Source: Lachnospiraceae bacterium (GTDB lineage: Bacteria; Bacillota; Clostridia; Lachnospirales; Lachnospiraceae). Taken from it: DNA of 35,353 nt. Below, in pieces: positions 5,234-14,569 of the stretch. Where the stretch lies: contig JAILQS010000096.1 in assembly GCA_024698865.1 (NCBI GenBank), positions 1-35,353 of the forward strand, given 5' to 3'. The notes beneath the pieces are model-generated. The model saw only the letters and a list, made by a program, of their open reading frames with translations, did no database searches and was not told the DNA's origin. Position numbers and translations under genes: made by a program. The stretch's first letter is position 1. The number at the start of each line of letters is the position of its first letter.

Positions 5234-7534
5234 ATGGAGATGCGGGAATTTGGAATTGAAACCGGCGAATTGGAAATCACAGAAGAAGAACAGCTTTCGG
5301 TGCAGAAAAGTTTTACGGACCCGGAAGTTTTATTTGATACGTTAATTAGAAAGATTAAAGCATACCATCCCTCAGCAGAGGATTTGTCGTTGATAGAAAA
5401 GGCATATCGACTGGCGAGAGATGCGCATAAAGACCAAAAGCGCAAATCAGGGGAACCGTATATTATTCATCCGGTTTGTGTATGTATTATACTGGCGGAA
5501 TTGGAGCTGGATAAGGAAACCATTGTTGCCGGAATGCTTCATGATGTCGTTGAAGACACCACTATGACCTCTGAACAGGTGACGGAAGAGTTTGGAGAAG
5601 AGGTAGCACTGCTGGTAGATGGGGTTACCAAGCTGACACAGATTAACTATTCAGCGGATAAACTTGAATTGCAGGCAGAGAATTTAAGAAAAATGTTTCT
5701 TGCGATGGCAAAGGATATCCGTGTTATACTGATCAAACTTGCTGACCGCCTTCATAATATGCGTACTCTGCAGTTTATGAAGCCGGAGAAGCAAAAGGAA
5801 AAAGCAAGAGAGACGATGGACATATATGCACCGGTTGCACAGCGTCTCGGTATTTCCAAGATTAAGATAGAACTGGATGATTTGTCGCTTAAGTATCTGG
5901 AGCCGGAGGTTTATTCCGATTTGAAACAAAAAATCGAATCCAAACGTAGCGACAGAGAAAAATATGTAAAAGAGATTGTAAAAGAAGTTTCTGCACATAT
6001 CAAGGAGGCAGGAATCGAAGCGGAGATAGACGGAAGGGTAAAACATTTCTTTAGTATTTATAAGAAAATGGTGAACCAGAACAAGACACTGGATCAGATT
6101 TATGATTTGTTTGCCGTTCGTATTATCGTAGATGATGTAAAAGACTGCTATGCAGCATTAGGAATTATCCACGAGATGTACAAACCAATCCCCGGTCGCT
6201 TCAAAGATTATATCGCAATGCCTAAGCCAAATATGTACCAGTCACTTCACACAACATTGATTGGACCAAACGGTCAGCCGTTTGAAATACAGATTCGAAC
6301 TTACGAGATGCACAGAGTAGCAGAATACGGTATCGCTGCTCACTGGAAATATAAAGAGGGCGTGGATGGTGCACAGGCAGATAAGGAAGAGGAGAAGCTT
6401 ACCTGGCTTCGTCAGATACTGGAGTGGCAGCATGACATGTCAGACAACAAAGAATTCCTGAGTCTGTTAAAGAGCGATTTGGATTTGTTCTCGGAAAGTG
6501 TATATTGTTTCACACCTTCCGGAGATGTTAAGAACCTTCCTACCGGTTCGACACCGATAGATTTTGCCTATAGTATTCACAGTGCGGTCGGCAACAAAAT
6601 GGTTGGCGCAAGAGTAAACGGTAAGCTTGTAACGATTGATTATAAGATACAAAATGGAGACCGCATAGAGATTATTACTTCACAAAACTCCAGAGGACCA
6701 AGCCGTGACTGGCTCACCTTTGTTAAAAGTACACAGGCAAAGAATAAGATTAACCAATGGTTCAAGACGGAATTTAAGGAAGATAATGTACAGCGCGGCA
6801 AGGAACTTACGGCAGCCTATTGTAAAACCAAAGGCATTGTCCTTTCCGACCTGTTAAAGCCGCAGTTTATGGAAGTTTGTATGCGCAAATACGGCTTTAA
6901 AGACTGGGATTCGGTTTATGCGGCAATCGGCCACGGTGGTCTTAAGGAAGGCCAGGTAGTGAACCGTTTGCAGGAAGAAAAACGTAAGCAGGAAAAACGC
7001 AAGATTACCGACGAAACAGTTATGGAAGCGGTAAATGAAGCAAGGGAAAATAAACCTGCCATGATTAAATCCAAGAGTGGTATTCTCGTGGAAGGGCTTA
7101 ATGACCTTGCAGTAAGATTTTCAAGATGTTGTAGTCCGGTTCCGGGAGATGAAATCGTCGGCTTTGTAACACGAGGACGAGGTGTTTCCATTCATAGAAC
7201 GGATTGCACCAACATTATTAACCTTCCAAGTGAAGACCGCGCGCGAATTATTGAAGCGATGTGGAGTCCGAGCAGTATCGAGACAAATTCAGAGATTTAC
7301 CAGACAGAGATTAAAATATTTGCAAATGACCGAATCGGTATGCTTGCGGATATTTCAAGAGTATTTACCGAGAAACGGATCAGTGTGGTAAATATGAATG
7401 TCAGAACCGATAAAAACGGTGTTGCCACGATAGAACTCGGATTTGGAGTAAATGGCGTGGAAGAGTTGAATGAGTTGACCAAGAAACTTCGCGGAATTGA
7501 GGGTGTTATTGACATCGAGCGAATTCGCGGATAG
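5234..7534 (+). CDS. rel: Bifunctional (p)ppGpp synthetase/hydrolase, RelA/SpoT family
   Basis: A 766-residue stringent-response enzyme that makes (p)ppGpp from ATP and GDP/GTP and also hydrolyses it. The N-terminal HD hydrolase is intact, with His79, and His103-Asp104 plus Glu107-Asp108 in LHDVVEDT. The synthetase domain has RFKD at 322-325; RxKD is known for bifunctional enzymes, while EXDD marks synthetase-only RelA. Then come the TGS domain (VYCFTPSGDVKNLPTGST), a helical region, the zinc-finger/conserved-cysteine region around FSRCCSPVPGD, and a C-terminal ACT domain. ATG 5234 is preferred over the GTG codons at 5222/5225 because AAGGTGG then sits 8 bases upstream. It is the first gene of a six-gene operon. 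Confidence 0.96.
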   Translation: MEMREFGIETGELEITEEEQLSVQKSFTDPEVLFDTLIRKIKAYHPSAEDLSLIEKAYRLARDAHKDQKRKSGEPYIIHPVCVCIILAELELDKETIVAGMLHDVVEDTTMTSEQVTEEFGEEVALLVDGVTKLTQINYSADKLELQAENLRKMFLAMAKDIRVILIKLADRLHNMRTLQFMKPEKQKEKARETMDIYAPVAQRLGISKIKIELDDLSLKYLEPEVYSDLKQKIESKRSDREKYVKEIVKEVSAHIKEAGIEAEIDGRVKHFFSIYKKMVNQNKTLDQIYDLFAVRIIVDDVKDCYAALGIIHEMYKPIPGRFKDYIAMPKPNMYQSLHTTLIGPNGQPFEIQIRTYEMHRVAEYGIAAHWKYKEGVDGAQADKEEEKLTWLRQILEWQHDMSDNKEFLSLLKSDLDLFSESVYCFTPSGDVKNLPTGSTPIDFAYSIHSAVGNKMVGARVNGKLVTIDYKIQNGDRIEIITSQNSRGPSRDWLTFVKSTQAKNKINQWFKTEFKEDNVQRGKELTAAYCKTKGIVLSDLLKPQFMEVCMRKYGFKDWDSVYAAIGHGGLKEGQVVNRLQEEKRKQEKRKITDETVMEAVNEARENKPAMIKSKSGILVEGLNDLAVRFSRCCSPVPGDEIVGFVTRGRGVSIHRTDCTNIINLPSEDRARIIEAMWSPSSIETNSEIYQTEIKIFANDRIGMLADISRVFTEKRISVVNMNVRTDKNGVATIELGFGVNGVEELNELTKKLRGIEGVIDIERIRG

Positions 7535-7544
7535 GAGGAATAAG

Positions 7545-8189
7545 TTGAAAGTTGAAACAATGGTGTTAGGCAATATGGGAACCAACTGCTTTATTGTTAG
7601 CGATGAAGCTACGTCAGAGGCAGTTGTAATAGATCCGGGTGACCAGGCGTATGTAATCAAAGATTACCTCGATGGCAACGGGTTAAAACTTCAGGCAATA
7701 TTACTGACACACGGACACTTCGATCATATCATGGCAGTGGGAGAACTTGTGTCGGCGTATGGTGTGAAAGTTTATGCGGGTGCGAAGGAGAAAGAACTAC
7801 TTGCTAATGCGGATGCCAACCTGTCTCGAATGACCGGAAAAGCATACGGTATAGAAGCAGATGAATGGCTTGTGGAGGGACAGGAAATTACATTTGGTAA
7901 TTTGCAGTTTCGCGTCATTGAAACACCCGGACATACGATCGGTGGCGTATGTTTTTATTGCGAAAAGGAAGGAATTCTTTTTGCCGGGGATACGCTGTTT
8001 TGTGAGTCTATTGGACGAACGGATTTCCCTACCGGCAATTATGAAACGCTAATTCGTTCCATCAAAGAAAAACTCCTGAAATTACCGGGCACTACGAGGG
8101 TGTACACCGGACACGGAGGCGACACATTAATCAATTATGAAGCGGCAAACAATCCGTTTCTGGATGATGAAGGTGGATTCTGGCTCTAG
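7545..8189 (+). CDS. MBL-fold hydrolase (glyoxalase II-like)
   Basis: A 214-residue cytosolic metallo-beta-lactamase-fold protein, probably a hydrolase acting on thioesters or related substrates (YcbL/GloB-like). The metal ligands are in THGHFDH (His56, His58, Asp60, His61), with a further PGHTIGG, a bridging Asp in AGDTLF and a final His in YTGHGGDT. The start is a TTG at 7545, preceded by AGGAGG with a 6-base gap; MKVETMVLGNMGTNC fits the family N-terminus. It lies 10 bases after rel. Family members at this locus are often called glyoxalase II, but the C-terminal substrate domain of true GloB is absent, so the substrate is unknown. Confidence 0.88.
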   Translation: MKVETMVLGNMGTNCFIVSDEATSEAVVIDPGDQAYVIKDYLDGNGLKLQAILLTHGHFDHIMAVGELVSAYGVKVYAGAKEKELLANADANLSRMTGKAYGIEADEWLVEGQEITFGNLQFRVIETPGHTIGGVCFYCEKEGILFAGDTLFCESIGRTDFPTGNYETLIRSIKEKLLKLPGTTRVYTGHGGDTLINYEAANNPFLDDEGGFWL

Positions 8190-8231
8190 TGAGAAAGGGG
8201 CTTTTTAGGTACAGAGATAGGATTAGGTACG

Positions 8232-9725
8232 ATGGAAAGAAAAGTAATAGGAATTGAAATGGTGGATGGCGGTCTTGCGTACGATGCGCAGGCACTGACC
8301 AAATGTTTTTACCCATCTTACGCCATCACCGTGAAAGAAAAAATAGAAGAAGACGTAGATATTAAAATAGTCATTCGCAAATATGAGGATGCCATAGAAT
8401 TGGATTTGTGGCAGGATACGCAGAATATATGTCAAAAGCGGGTAGACGATATTTTCTACGGAGACTACTGGATACGTAAAGACGACACGCTGGACGAATC
8501 CAAAAGAAAACAATACAAAAATCAATTTAAAAAATTAATATACAAGGCACTTAGCGAAGCGACCGGACAGGAGCTTCCGTGGGGAACACTGACGGGAGTA
8601 AGACCGACCAAAATCGTGTTAGCGTATTTGGAAGGCGGTTACAGCAAAGATGAAATCCGCGATTTTATGACGCAGAAATATATGGCGTCACCCTCAAAAA
8701 CCGAATTGGCGCTTAAGGTGGCAGAAACGGAGCTTCGCATCCTCAAAGAAATTGATTATCAAAACGGCTACAGTGTTTATATCGGGATTCCTTTTTGCCC
8801 GACAACCTGCCTTTATTGCTCTTTTGCATCGTATCCTTACGAGAAAGAAAATGGGCTGGCAGACCGCTATTTAGAGGCGCTGTTTAAGGAGATGGATTAT
8901 GTTTCCACCTGCTATCCCGACAGAAAGCTAACCTGTGTTTACATAGGCGGTGGAACACCGACAGCACTGAATGAAGAACAGTTAGAACGTCTGCTTCAAA
9001 AAGTAACGACCACACTTGATTTTTCAAATGTGCGGGAATTTACTGTGGAGGCCGGCAGACCTGACAGTATTACGCCAAAGAAACTACAACTTCTGAAGAC
9101 ATACGGAGTGACACGTATTTCCATCAATCCGCAGACGATGAAGAATGACACACTTAGATTGATTGGCAGAAATCATACGGTGGAAGACATTTACGAGGCG
9201 TATGACGAAGCGAGAAAATGTGGACATGACAATATTAATATGGACTTGATTGTTGGCCTTCCGAATGAGACATTGGAGGACGTCAAACAGACGATGGATA
9301 AAGTGATTTCTCTGAAGCCGGAAAATGTAACGGTACATTCGCTGGTTACCAAGAGAGCGGCGAGACTGAATCTTGAAAATATCAGCGCCGCCGGCGGAAT
9401 TGACGAAATGGCGGATTATGCGAGAACAGAACTTGAAAAAATGGGCTATCAGCCGTATTATATGTATCGTCAGAAAAATACGACCGGCAGTTCGAAAAGT
9501 TCCAATCAGGAGAACATCGGATATGCACTTCCCGGAAAGGAAGGCATTTACAATGTTTTAATTATGGAAGAAAAACACACGATACTGGCAATCGGTGCCG
9601 GGACATCGACGAAATTCGTTTCGGTAGAGAAAAAAGATGTTACGCGAGTGGAAAATGTAAAAAGTATTACGGACTACATTGAACGAATTGATGAAATGAT
9701 AGAACGTAAGATTGGAGTATTATGA
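8232..9725 (+). CDS. hemZ: Coproporphyrinogen III oxidase-like radical SAM protein HemZ
   Basis: A 497-residue radical SAM protein of the HemN/HemZ family, the size of B. subtilis HemZ. The 4Fe-4S cluster motif CxxxCxxC is at Cys189, Cys193 and Cys196 (CPTTCLYCSFASYPY); a glycine-rich SAM motif (YIGGGTPTAL) and GLPNET follow. An N-terminal region of about 180 residues before the SAM barrel is typical of HemZ and absent from HemN/HemW. The family is credited with oxygen-independent oxidative decarboxylation of coproporphyrinogen III, but in fermentative Clostridia the true substrate is often unproven. Its stop overlaps the next start by 4 bases (ATGA), implying coupled translation. Confidence 0.88.
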   Translation: MERKVIGIEMVDGGLAYDAQALTKCFYPSYAITVKEKIEEDVDIKIVIRKYEDAIELDLWQDTQNICQKRVDDIFYGDYWIRKDDTLDESKRKQYKNQFKKLIYKALSEATGQELPWGTLTGVRPTKIVLAYLEGGYSKDEIRDFMTQKYMASPSKTELALKVAETELRILKEIDYQNGYSVYIGIPFCPTTCLYCSFASYPYEKENGLADRYLEALFKEMDYVSTCYPDRKLTCVYIGGGTPTALNEEQLERLLQKVTTTLDFSNVREFTVEAGRPDSITPKKLQLLKTYGVTRISINPQTMKNDTLRLIGRNHTVEDIYEAYDEARKCGHDNINMDLIVGLPNETLEDVKQTMDKVISLKPENVTVHSLVTKRAARLNLENISAAGGIDEMADYARTELEKMGYQPYYMYRQKNTTGSSKSSNQENIGYALPGKEGIYNVLIMEEKHTILAIGAGTSTKFVSVEKKDVTRVENVKSITDYIERIDEMIERKIGVL

Positions 9726-10366
9726 GTAAACCAATGAATGACGGATTGTATGAAGTAATGCGTCTGGATTTGACAGACGCGGTAAAACACGGTGCGCTGG
9801 TTAGTAAACTGGCAGCAGAACTTGCAAAGGAACTTGGCAAGGATCGTGCGTTTATTGACAAAATTGCGATGGCAGGTATGCTGCATGACATCGGGAAACT
9901 TAGACTCAGCAAGTATTTGTACGGTAGAGACGAGCAGGTACTTATGATTGAAGAAATGAAGTATGTGCGGATGCATGCCACGTTCAGTTATGAAATATTA
10001 AAAGAACAGGGATTCTCTGAGGATATTCAGCAGATGGTATACCATCACCACGAGAATTACGATGGATCCGGTTATCCGGACAATATGAAGGGTGAGGAAA
10101 TTCCAATGGGAGCAAGGATTTTAAGATGCTGCGACGTGTTTGCTGCATTGGTGTCAAAGCGTCCGTATCGAGATGCCTTTGACGTGGAATCTGCTGTTGA
10201 GTTGATGATAGATGAAGTAAAAAACTTTGACATGGAAGTATTCCTGGCGTTTCAACGTATGTTGCATTCTGCTCAGGCAGAAGATATTTATGCTTTGATT
10301 GAACAGATCAAGGTTCCGTACGTGGATGAAATCTGGGATCGAATGTTTGGAGAAATAGAGGAATAA
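9722..10366 (+). CDS. HD-GYP domain phosphohydrolase
   Basis: A 214-residue single-domain protein of the HD-GYP family, metal-dependent phosphodiesterases that linearise cyclic-di-GMP (some act on other cyclic dinucleotides). Visible residues: MLHDIGK with His55-Asp56, a His-rich stretch [12 protein letters not shown] ending with GYP at 117-119, and [16 protein letters not shown], matching the usual DVFDALTSxRPYR. There is no receiver or PAS domain, so input must come from elsewhere or from expression level. It overlaps hemZ by 4 bases and lies 13 bases before hisS, within a translation/ppGpp operon. Activity is inferred from the motifs. Confidence 0.88.
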   Translation: MSKPMNDGLYEVMRLDLTDAVKHGALVSKLAAELAKELGKDRAFIDKIAMAGMLHDIGKLRLSKYLYGRDEQVLMIEEMKYVRMHATFSYEILKEQGFSEDIQQMVYHHHENYDGSGYPDNMKGEEIPMGARILRCCDVFAALVSKRPYRDAFDVESAVELMIDEVKNFDMEVFLAFQRMLHSAQAEDIYALIEQIKVPYVDEIWDRMFGEIEE

Positions 10367-10379
10367 CAGGAGGAAGAAA

Positions 10380-11639
10380 ATGATTACACAAAAACCAAAA
10401 GGTACGCAGGATTGGTTTGGAGCCAATATGCATAAGAGAACGGTGGTTGAACGAATCGCCAGAGAATTATGTAAAGTATACAATATCAAAGAAATCAGTA
10501 CACCGGCATTTGAACATACGGAACTGTTCCAGCGTGGTGTAGGTGAGACGACGGACGTTGTACAGAAAGAAATGTACACCTTTATGGACAAAGGAAACCG
10601 TAGTGTGTCTTTGAAGCCGGAGGGAACCGCGGGTGCGATTCGTGCCTACCTGGAGAACAATCTTTATGCAGAAAGTCAGCCGATTAAGATGTTCTATGTA
10701 ACGCCGGCATTCCGCTATGAAAAACCGGACAGTGGAAGACTCAGACAGCATCATCAGTTTGGTGTGGAATTTGTCGGTTCAGAAAGTCCGCTTGCAGAGG
10801 TGGAACTGATCAGTCTGATTACGACTCTGATTCGCAAAATAGGCTTGAAAGACGCAAAACTTCACATTAACAGTATCGGTTGTGCCAACTGCCGTAAGAC
10901 ATACAATGATGCCTTGCTTGCTTATCTGGAAGCGCACAAGGACGGACTTTGCCCGACCTGTCAGGAGCGTATGAAGAAAAACCCACTCCGGGTTATCGAT
11001 TGTAAGGATCCCGGGTGTAAGGAAATTGTAAAGGACGCGCCAAGAACGATTGAATACCTGGATGAAGAGTGCAGTACACACTTTGAGGAGTTGAAACGTT
11101 TACTGGATGAACTCGATATCCCTTATGAAATAGATACTGAAATCGTTCGTGGATTGGATTATTACACGAAAACCGTATTTGAATTTGTCAATGAAGACGG
11201 ATTTACTCTTTGCGGAGGCGGAAGATACGACGGGCTTGTTCATGAAATCGATGAAAAACAGGATATCCCAAGCGTAGGCTTTGGAATGGGATTGGAGCGA
11301 GTACTTTATTTCCTTGAAAAAGAAAATGTGGAACTTGAGCCGGAACCGGAAATTTCACTCTATGTTGGAATTCTTGGTCAGGATGCGAAGGCAAAGGCTT
11401 ACAGTATTGTAAATGAACTTCGTATGGCAGGTGTCACAGCAGAGACAGATTATATGAATCGAAGTGTAAAAGCGCAGATGAAATATGCCAATAAAATCGG
11501 CGCCAAATATACGGTTATTATCGGTGAGAATGAAATAGCAGAAAAGAAGGCTGTACTCAAAAATATGGACAGTCATGAGGAGATAACACTTTCCATCGAT
11601 GAAATTGCAGATTATATCATTAAGGGAGGCAACAAATAA
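10380..11639 (+). CDS. hisS: Histidyl-tRNA synthetase
   Basis: A 419-residue class II aminoacyl-tRNA synthetase charging tRNA-His. Motif 2 is [20 protein letters not shown]; the histidine-specific blocks [14 protein letters not shown] and [11 protein letters not shown] follow; motif 3 is [11 protein letters not shown]. The C-terminal anticodon-binding domain covers about residues 325-419. Length is normal. CAGGAGGA precedes ATG 10380. It lies 13 bases after the HD-GYP gene, and its stop codon overlaps the aspS start by one base. No T-box leader is seen, so it depends on the operon promoter. Confidence 0.97.
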   Translation: MITQKPKGTQDWFGANMHKRTVVERIARELCKVYNIKEISTPAFEHTELFQRGVGETTDVVQKEMYTFMDKGNRSVSLKPEGTAGAIRAYLENNLYAESQPIKMFYVTPAFRYEKPDSGRLRQHHQFGVEFVGSESPLAEVELISLITTLIRKIGLKDAKLHINSIGCANCRKTYNDALLAYLEAHKDGLCPTCQERMKKNPLRVIDCKDPGCKEIVKDAPRTIEYLDEECSTHFEELKRLLDELDIPYEIDTEIVRGLDYYTKTVFEFVNEDGFTLCGGGRYDGLVHEIDEKQDIPSVGFGMGLERVLYFLEKENVELEPEPEISLYVGILGQDAKAKAYSIVNELRMAGVTAETDYMNRSVKAQMKYANKIGAKYTVIIGENEIAEKKAVLKNMDSHEEITLSIDEIADYIIKGGNK

Positions 11640-13444
11640 TGGCAGAGTCAATGAAAGGACTTAAGAGAAGTCACAGATGTACAGAGGTTTCAGTCGCTAA
11701 TCTGGATGAAACCGTTACCGTAATGGGATGGGTGCAAAAATCCCGTAATAAAGGTGGAATTATTTTCACGGATTTAAGAGACCGTTCCGGATTGTTACAG
11801 ATTATTTTTGAAGAGAGTGAGTGCGGTGCAGAGAGCTTTGCAAAAGCAGAGAAGCTGCACAGTGAATTTGTAATCGCGGTTACTGGTGTGGTTTGCAAAC
11901 GTGCCGGTGGCGTAAACGAGAACTTAAAGACCGGTGATATCGAAGTTCGTGCAAAAGATATCCGCATTCTGGCAGAGTCAGAAACACCACCATTCCCGGT
12001 AGAGGAAAACAGTAAGACAAAAGAAGAATTGCGCTTAAAATACAGATGTCTGGATCTTAGAAGACCGGATATCCAGAGAAATCTTATGATGAGAAGTCAG
12101 GTTACAGCCGTAATTCGTCAGTTCCTTGTAGAGGAAGGTTTCCTCGAAATCGAAACACCAATCCTTACCAAGAGTACACCGGAAGGCGCAAGAGACTATC
12201 TTGTACCAAGCCGCGTTCATCCGGGTAACTTCTATGCCTTGCCACAGTCACCGCAGTTATTTAAACAGATGCTTATGTGTGCCGGCTATGATAGATATTT
12301 CCAGGTTGCAAAATGCTTCCGTGACGAGGACCTTCGTGCAGACCGTCAGCCGGAATTTACACAGATCGACATGGAGCTTTCTTTCGTAGACATCGATGAT
12401 GTATTGGATGTAAATGAGAGACTGTTACAGCGCGTATTTAAAGAAGTGCTCGATGTTGATATCCAGTTACCGCTTCAGAGAATGCCATGGCAGGAAGCGA
12501 TGGATCGTTTCGGTTCCGATAAGCCGGATATCCGTTTCGGTATGGAATTACAGAATGTAACGGACATTGTCAAAGATTGTGACTTTGTCGTATTTAAAGG
12601 TGCTATTGAAAATGGTGGCACCGTCCGCGGTATTAACGCGAAAGGCCAGGGTGGAATGCCACGTAAGAAAATTGATGCACTCGTTACTTTTGCCAAGGGA
12701 TACGGTGCAAAAGGTCTTGCATATATTGCAATTAATGAAGATGGAAGCTACAAATCTTCTTTCGCCAAATTCATGAAAGAGGAAGAAATGGATGCACTTG
12801 TAGCTGCCATGGATGGTAAACCGGGTGACTTGTTATTATTTGCTGCAGACCGTAACAAGATTGTATATGACGTACTTGGTGCACTTCGTCTGGAACTTGC
12901 CAAACAGATGGAGCTGTTGGATAAAAATGAATTCAAGTTCCTGTGGGTAACCGAGTTCCCACTTCTTGAGTGGTCAGATGAAGAAGAACGCTTTATGGCA
13001 ATGCATCATCCGTTCACAATGCCAATGGAAGAAGACTGGGATAAGATTGACAGTGATCCGGGAGCAGTACGTGCAAAAGCATACGATATTGTACTGAATG
13101 GAACGGAGCTTGGTGGAGGTTCTATCCGTATCCATCAGAACGATATTCAGGAAAAAATGTTTGAAGTACTTGGCTTTACAAATGAAGCTGCATGGGAACA
13201 GTTTGGTTTCCTGTTAAATGCATTCAAATATGGTGTACCACCACACGCAGGACTTGCCTATGGCCTTGACCGTATGATTATGCTTATGGCAGGAGAGGAT
13301 AGTATTCGTGACGTAATCGCATTTCCTAAGATTAAAGATGCATCCTGCCTGTTAACAGATGCACCGAACATCGTAGATGAGAAACAGTTAGAAGAATTGG
13401 GCATTAAGATTAGTGTACCGGTAGAAGAAACTACGGAAGAGTAA
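11639..13444 (+). CDS. aspS: Aspartyl-tRNA synthetase, bacterial type
   Basis: A 601-residue class II synthetase charging tRNA-Asp. An N-terminal OB-fold anticodon-binding domain (VTVMGWVQKSRNKGG), motif 2 in FRDEDLRADRQPEFTQID, the bacterial GAD insertion in the middle (about residues 300-420) and motif 3 in GLAYGLDRMIMLMAG. The size and the GAD insertion mark the bacterial rather than the archaeal type. The TAATG overlap with hisS plus GGGAGG upstream implies translational coupling. Last gene of the operon, followed by the hairpin at 13483. Confidence 0.97.
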   Translation: MAESMKGLKRSHRCTEVSVANLDETVTVMGWVQKSRNKGGIIFTDLRDRSGLLQIIFEESECGAESFAKAEKLHSEFVIAVTGVVCKRAGGVNENLKTGDIEVRAKDIRILAESETPPFPVEENSKTKEELRLKYRCLDLRRPDIQRNLMMRSQVTAVIRQFLVEEGFLEIETPILTKSTPEGARDYLVPSRVHPGNFYALPQSPQLFKQMLMCAGYDRYFQVAKCFRDEDLRADRQPEFTQIDMELSFVDIDDVLDVNERLLQRVFKEVLDVDIQLPLQRMPWQEAMDRFGSDKPDIRFGMELQNVTDIVKDCDFVVFKGAIENGGTVRGINAKGQGGMPRKKIDALVTFAKGYGAKGLAYIAINEDGSYKSSFAKFMKEEEMDALVAAMDGKPGDLLLFAADRNKIVYDVLGALRLELAKQMELLDKNEFKFLWVTEFPLLEWSDEEERFMAMHHPFTMPMEEDWDKIDSDPGAVRAKAYDIVLNGTELGGGSIRIHQNDIQEKMFEVLGFTNEAAWEQFGFLLNAFKYGVPPHAGLAYGLDRMIMLMAGEDSIRDVIAFPKIKDASCLLTDAPNIVDEKQLEELGIKISVPVEETTEE

Positions 13445-13482
13445 AATTGTTTTCATCTTACGGGAACTATTTTCTTAAAATA

Positions 13483-13524
13483 AAAACAGGATTTGAACCG
13501 CTTTTGTGGTTCAAATCCTGTTTT
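13483..13524. terminator. Bidirectional terminator between aspS and the XRE gene
   Basis: A perfect 17-bp stem (13483-13499 with 13508-13524) beginning AAAACAGG and ending CCTGTTTT, with an 8-base loop. It serves the rel-aspS operon from the left and the regulator gene from the right. Confidence 0.9.
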
Positions 13525-13525
13525 A

Positions 13526-13900
13526 TTAATTTTCTTTGTTGATATAATCATTGATGATATCCAGTATTTCCAACTGCTGTTTGGAAGAAAGTGCGCTTAT
13601 TTTTTGCAGAATATGTAGCGTAATTTCGTTTTCTTCCGGATGTTTGTCGCTTTCAAAGTTTGTTGTTTCATTTACACATAGTGTGGAAACGGAGCCGGGC
13701 TCAACCAACAACTCTGAAATATTAATATGATAGAATTTTGCAATCTTTAAAAGTGTGTCCGTGTCCGGTGTCCTGTGTCCGGTTTCATAATTGGTGTAGG
13801 CCTGCCTTGTAATATGCAGATAGTCGCTGACATCCTGTTGTTTATATTTATGAGATTCCCGCAATTCACGAATCTTCTTTTGAATGTATGAATTTGACAT
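13526..13900 (-). CDS. XRE-family transcriptional regulator
   Basis: A 124-residue DNA-binding protein. Residues about 7-60 are a Cro/C1-type helix-turn-helix: IRELRESHKYKQQDVSDYL, then ITRQAYTNYETGHRTPDTD and ALLVEP-like end ISELLVEP. The C-terminal half is acidic and helical (EITLHILQKISALSSKQQLEILDIIN), probably for dimerisation. The start at 13900 (MSNSYIQ) is chosen since AGGAG lies about 8 bases upstream; the longer frame to 14095 would add an unlikely hydrophobic leader. It faces away from the cold-shock gene across a shared 320-base gap. Targets are unknown. Confidence 0.85.
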   Translation of the reverse strand: MSNSYIQKKIRELRESHKYKQQDVSDYLHITRQAYTNYETGHRTPDTDTLLKIAKFYHINISELLVEPGSVSTLCVNETTNFESDKHPEENEITLHILQKISALSSKQQLEILDIINDYINKEN

Positions 13901-14082
13901 ACCAGATACTCCTATGTAGAAAAATGAATATTTTACCAATGAAATTATAGCAAGAGGATAAATAAAAACATAATATATGCCACGCACTGTAGCATAAAGC
14001 AACAAAATGAAACCTAACAAAAAATTAAAACTCACGATATTTGAACATTTCGTTTCTATTTTCTGATAATTCAAAAATATAT

Positions 14083-14112
14083 TTGACACAAACAATCTGG
14101 TAATGGTAAAAT
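14083..14112 (+). promoter_or_regulatory. Promoter of the cold-shock gene
   Basis: TTGACA (14083-14088), 18 bases, then TAAAAT (14107-14112). This leaves an untranslated leader of about 100 bases before ATG 14222, as is common for cold-shock mRNAs whose leader controls translation. The remainder of the 13901-14221 gap is AT-rich, with a TATAAT on the minus strand for the regulator gene and no further gene. Confidence 0.65.
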
Positions 14113-14221
14113 TATACTTGATGAGGCTGATGTGCAGAGTTGGGGTGTTTTTATACAGTCAGCAATACAGATAAGTGCACTATATACAGTATCATTAAGA
14201 TATTTTTTGGAGGAGAATGAA

Positions 14222-14419
14222 ATGAAAGGTACAGTAAAATGGTTTAACAATCAGAAAGGTTATGGATTTATTTCTGACGAAGAAGGAAACGATGTATTCG
14301 TACCCTACTCAGGACTTAACATGGAGGGCTTTAAGTCTCTCGATGAAGGACAGGAAGTAGAGTTTGATGTAGTAGAGGGAGCTAAGGGACCTCAGGCTGC
14401 AAATGTTATTAAAAAATAA
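14222..14419 (+). CDS. csp: Cold-shock protein (CspA family)
   Basis: A 65-residue single cold-shock domain, a nucleic-acid chaperone that melts RNA structure. The RNA-binding motifs are RNP1-like [11 protein letters not shown] and RNP2-like DVFVPYSGL; it begins [11 protein letters not shown]. The typical V/F-H of RNP2 (VFVHYS) is replaced by VFVPYS, an unusual change at a position that normally stacks on bases. GGAGGA lies 8 bases before ATG 14222. Monocistronic, with a long leader and a terminator about 100 bases after the stop. Confidence 0.95.
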   Translation: MKGTVKWFNNQKGYGFISDEEGNDVFVPYSGLNMEGFKSLDEGQEVEFDVVEGAKGPQAANVIKK

Positions 14420-14522
14420 TCCATATCAATGGGAATCTACAGTGTACCTTTTTTCTAAGATTAGATCATTGTGATGTATATCTGGAAATAGTTATATTGT
14501 TAGAAACGTTTTGATTACGAAG

Positions 14523-14545
14523 AGCCTGCGTTTGCAGGCTTTTTG
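14523..14545 (+). terminator. Terminator after the cold-shock gene
   Basis: AGCCTGC (14523-14529), a 4-base loop and GCAGGCT (14534-14540), followed by a run of T. A weak promoter-like pair (TTGTGA 14469, TATATT 14493, 18 apart) lies before it, so it might also act as an attenuator for the next gene. Confidence 0.75.
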
Positions 14546-14569
14546 TGATTGTATCAGATGGAGACAGCT

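Noticed and set aside
10367-10379. A T-box leader for hisS-aspS
   Set aside because: Only 13 bases separate hisS from the preceding gene, so there is no room for one.
13901-14095. N-terminal extension of the XRE regulator by 65 residues
   Set aside because: It would put a hydrophobic stretch before a soluble DNA-binding domain; AGGAG upstream of 13900 supports the shorter start.
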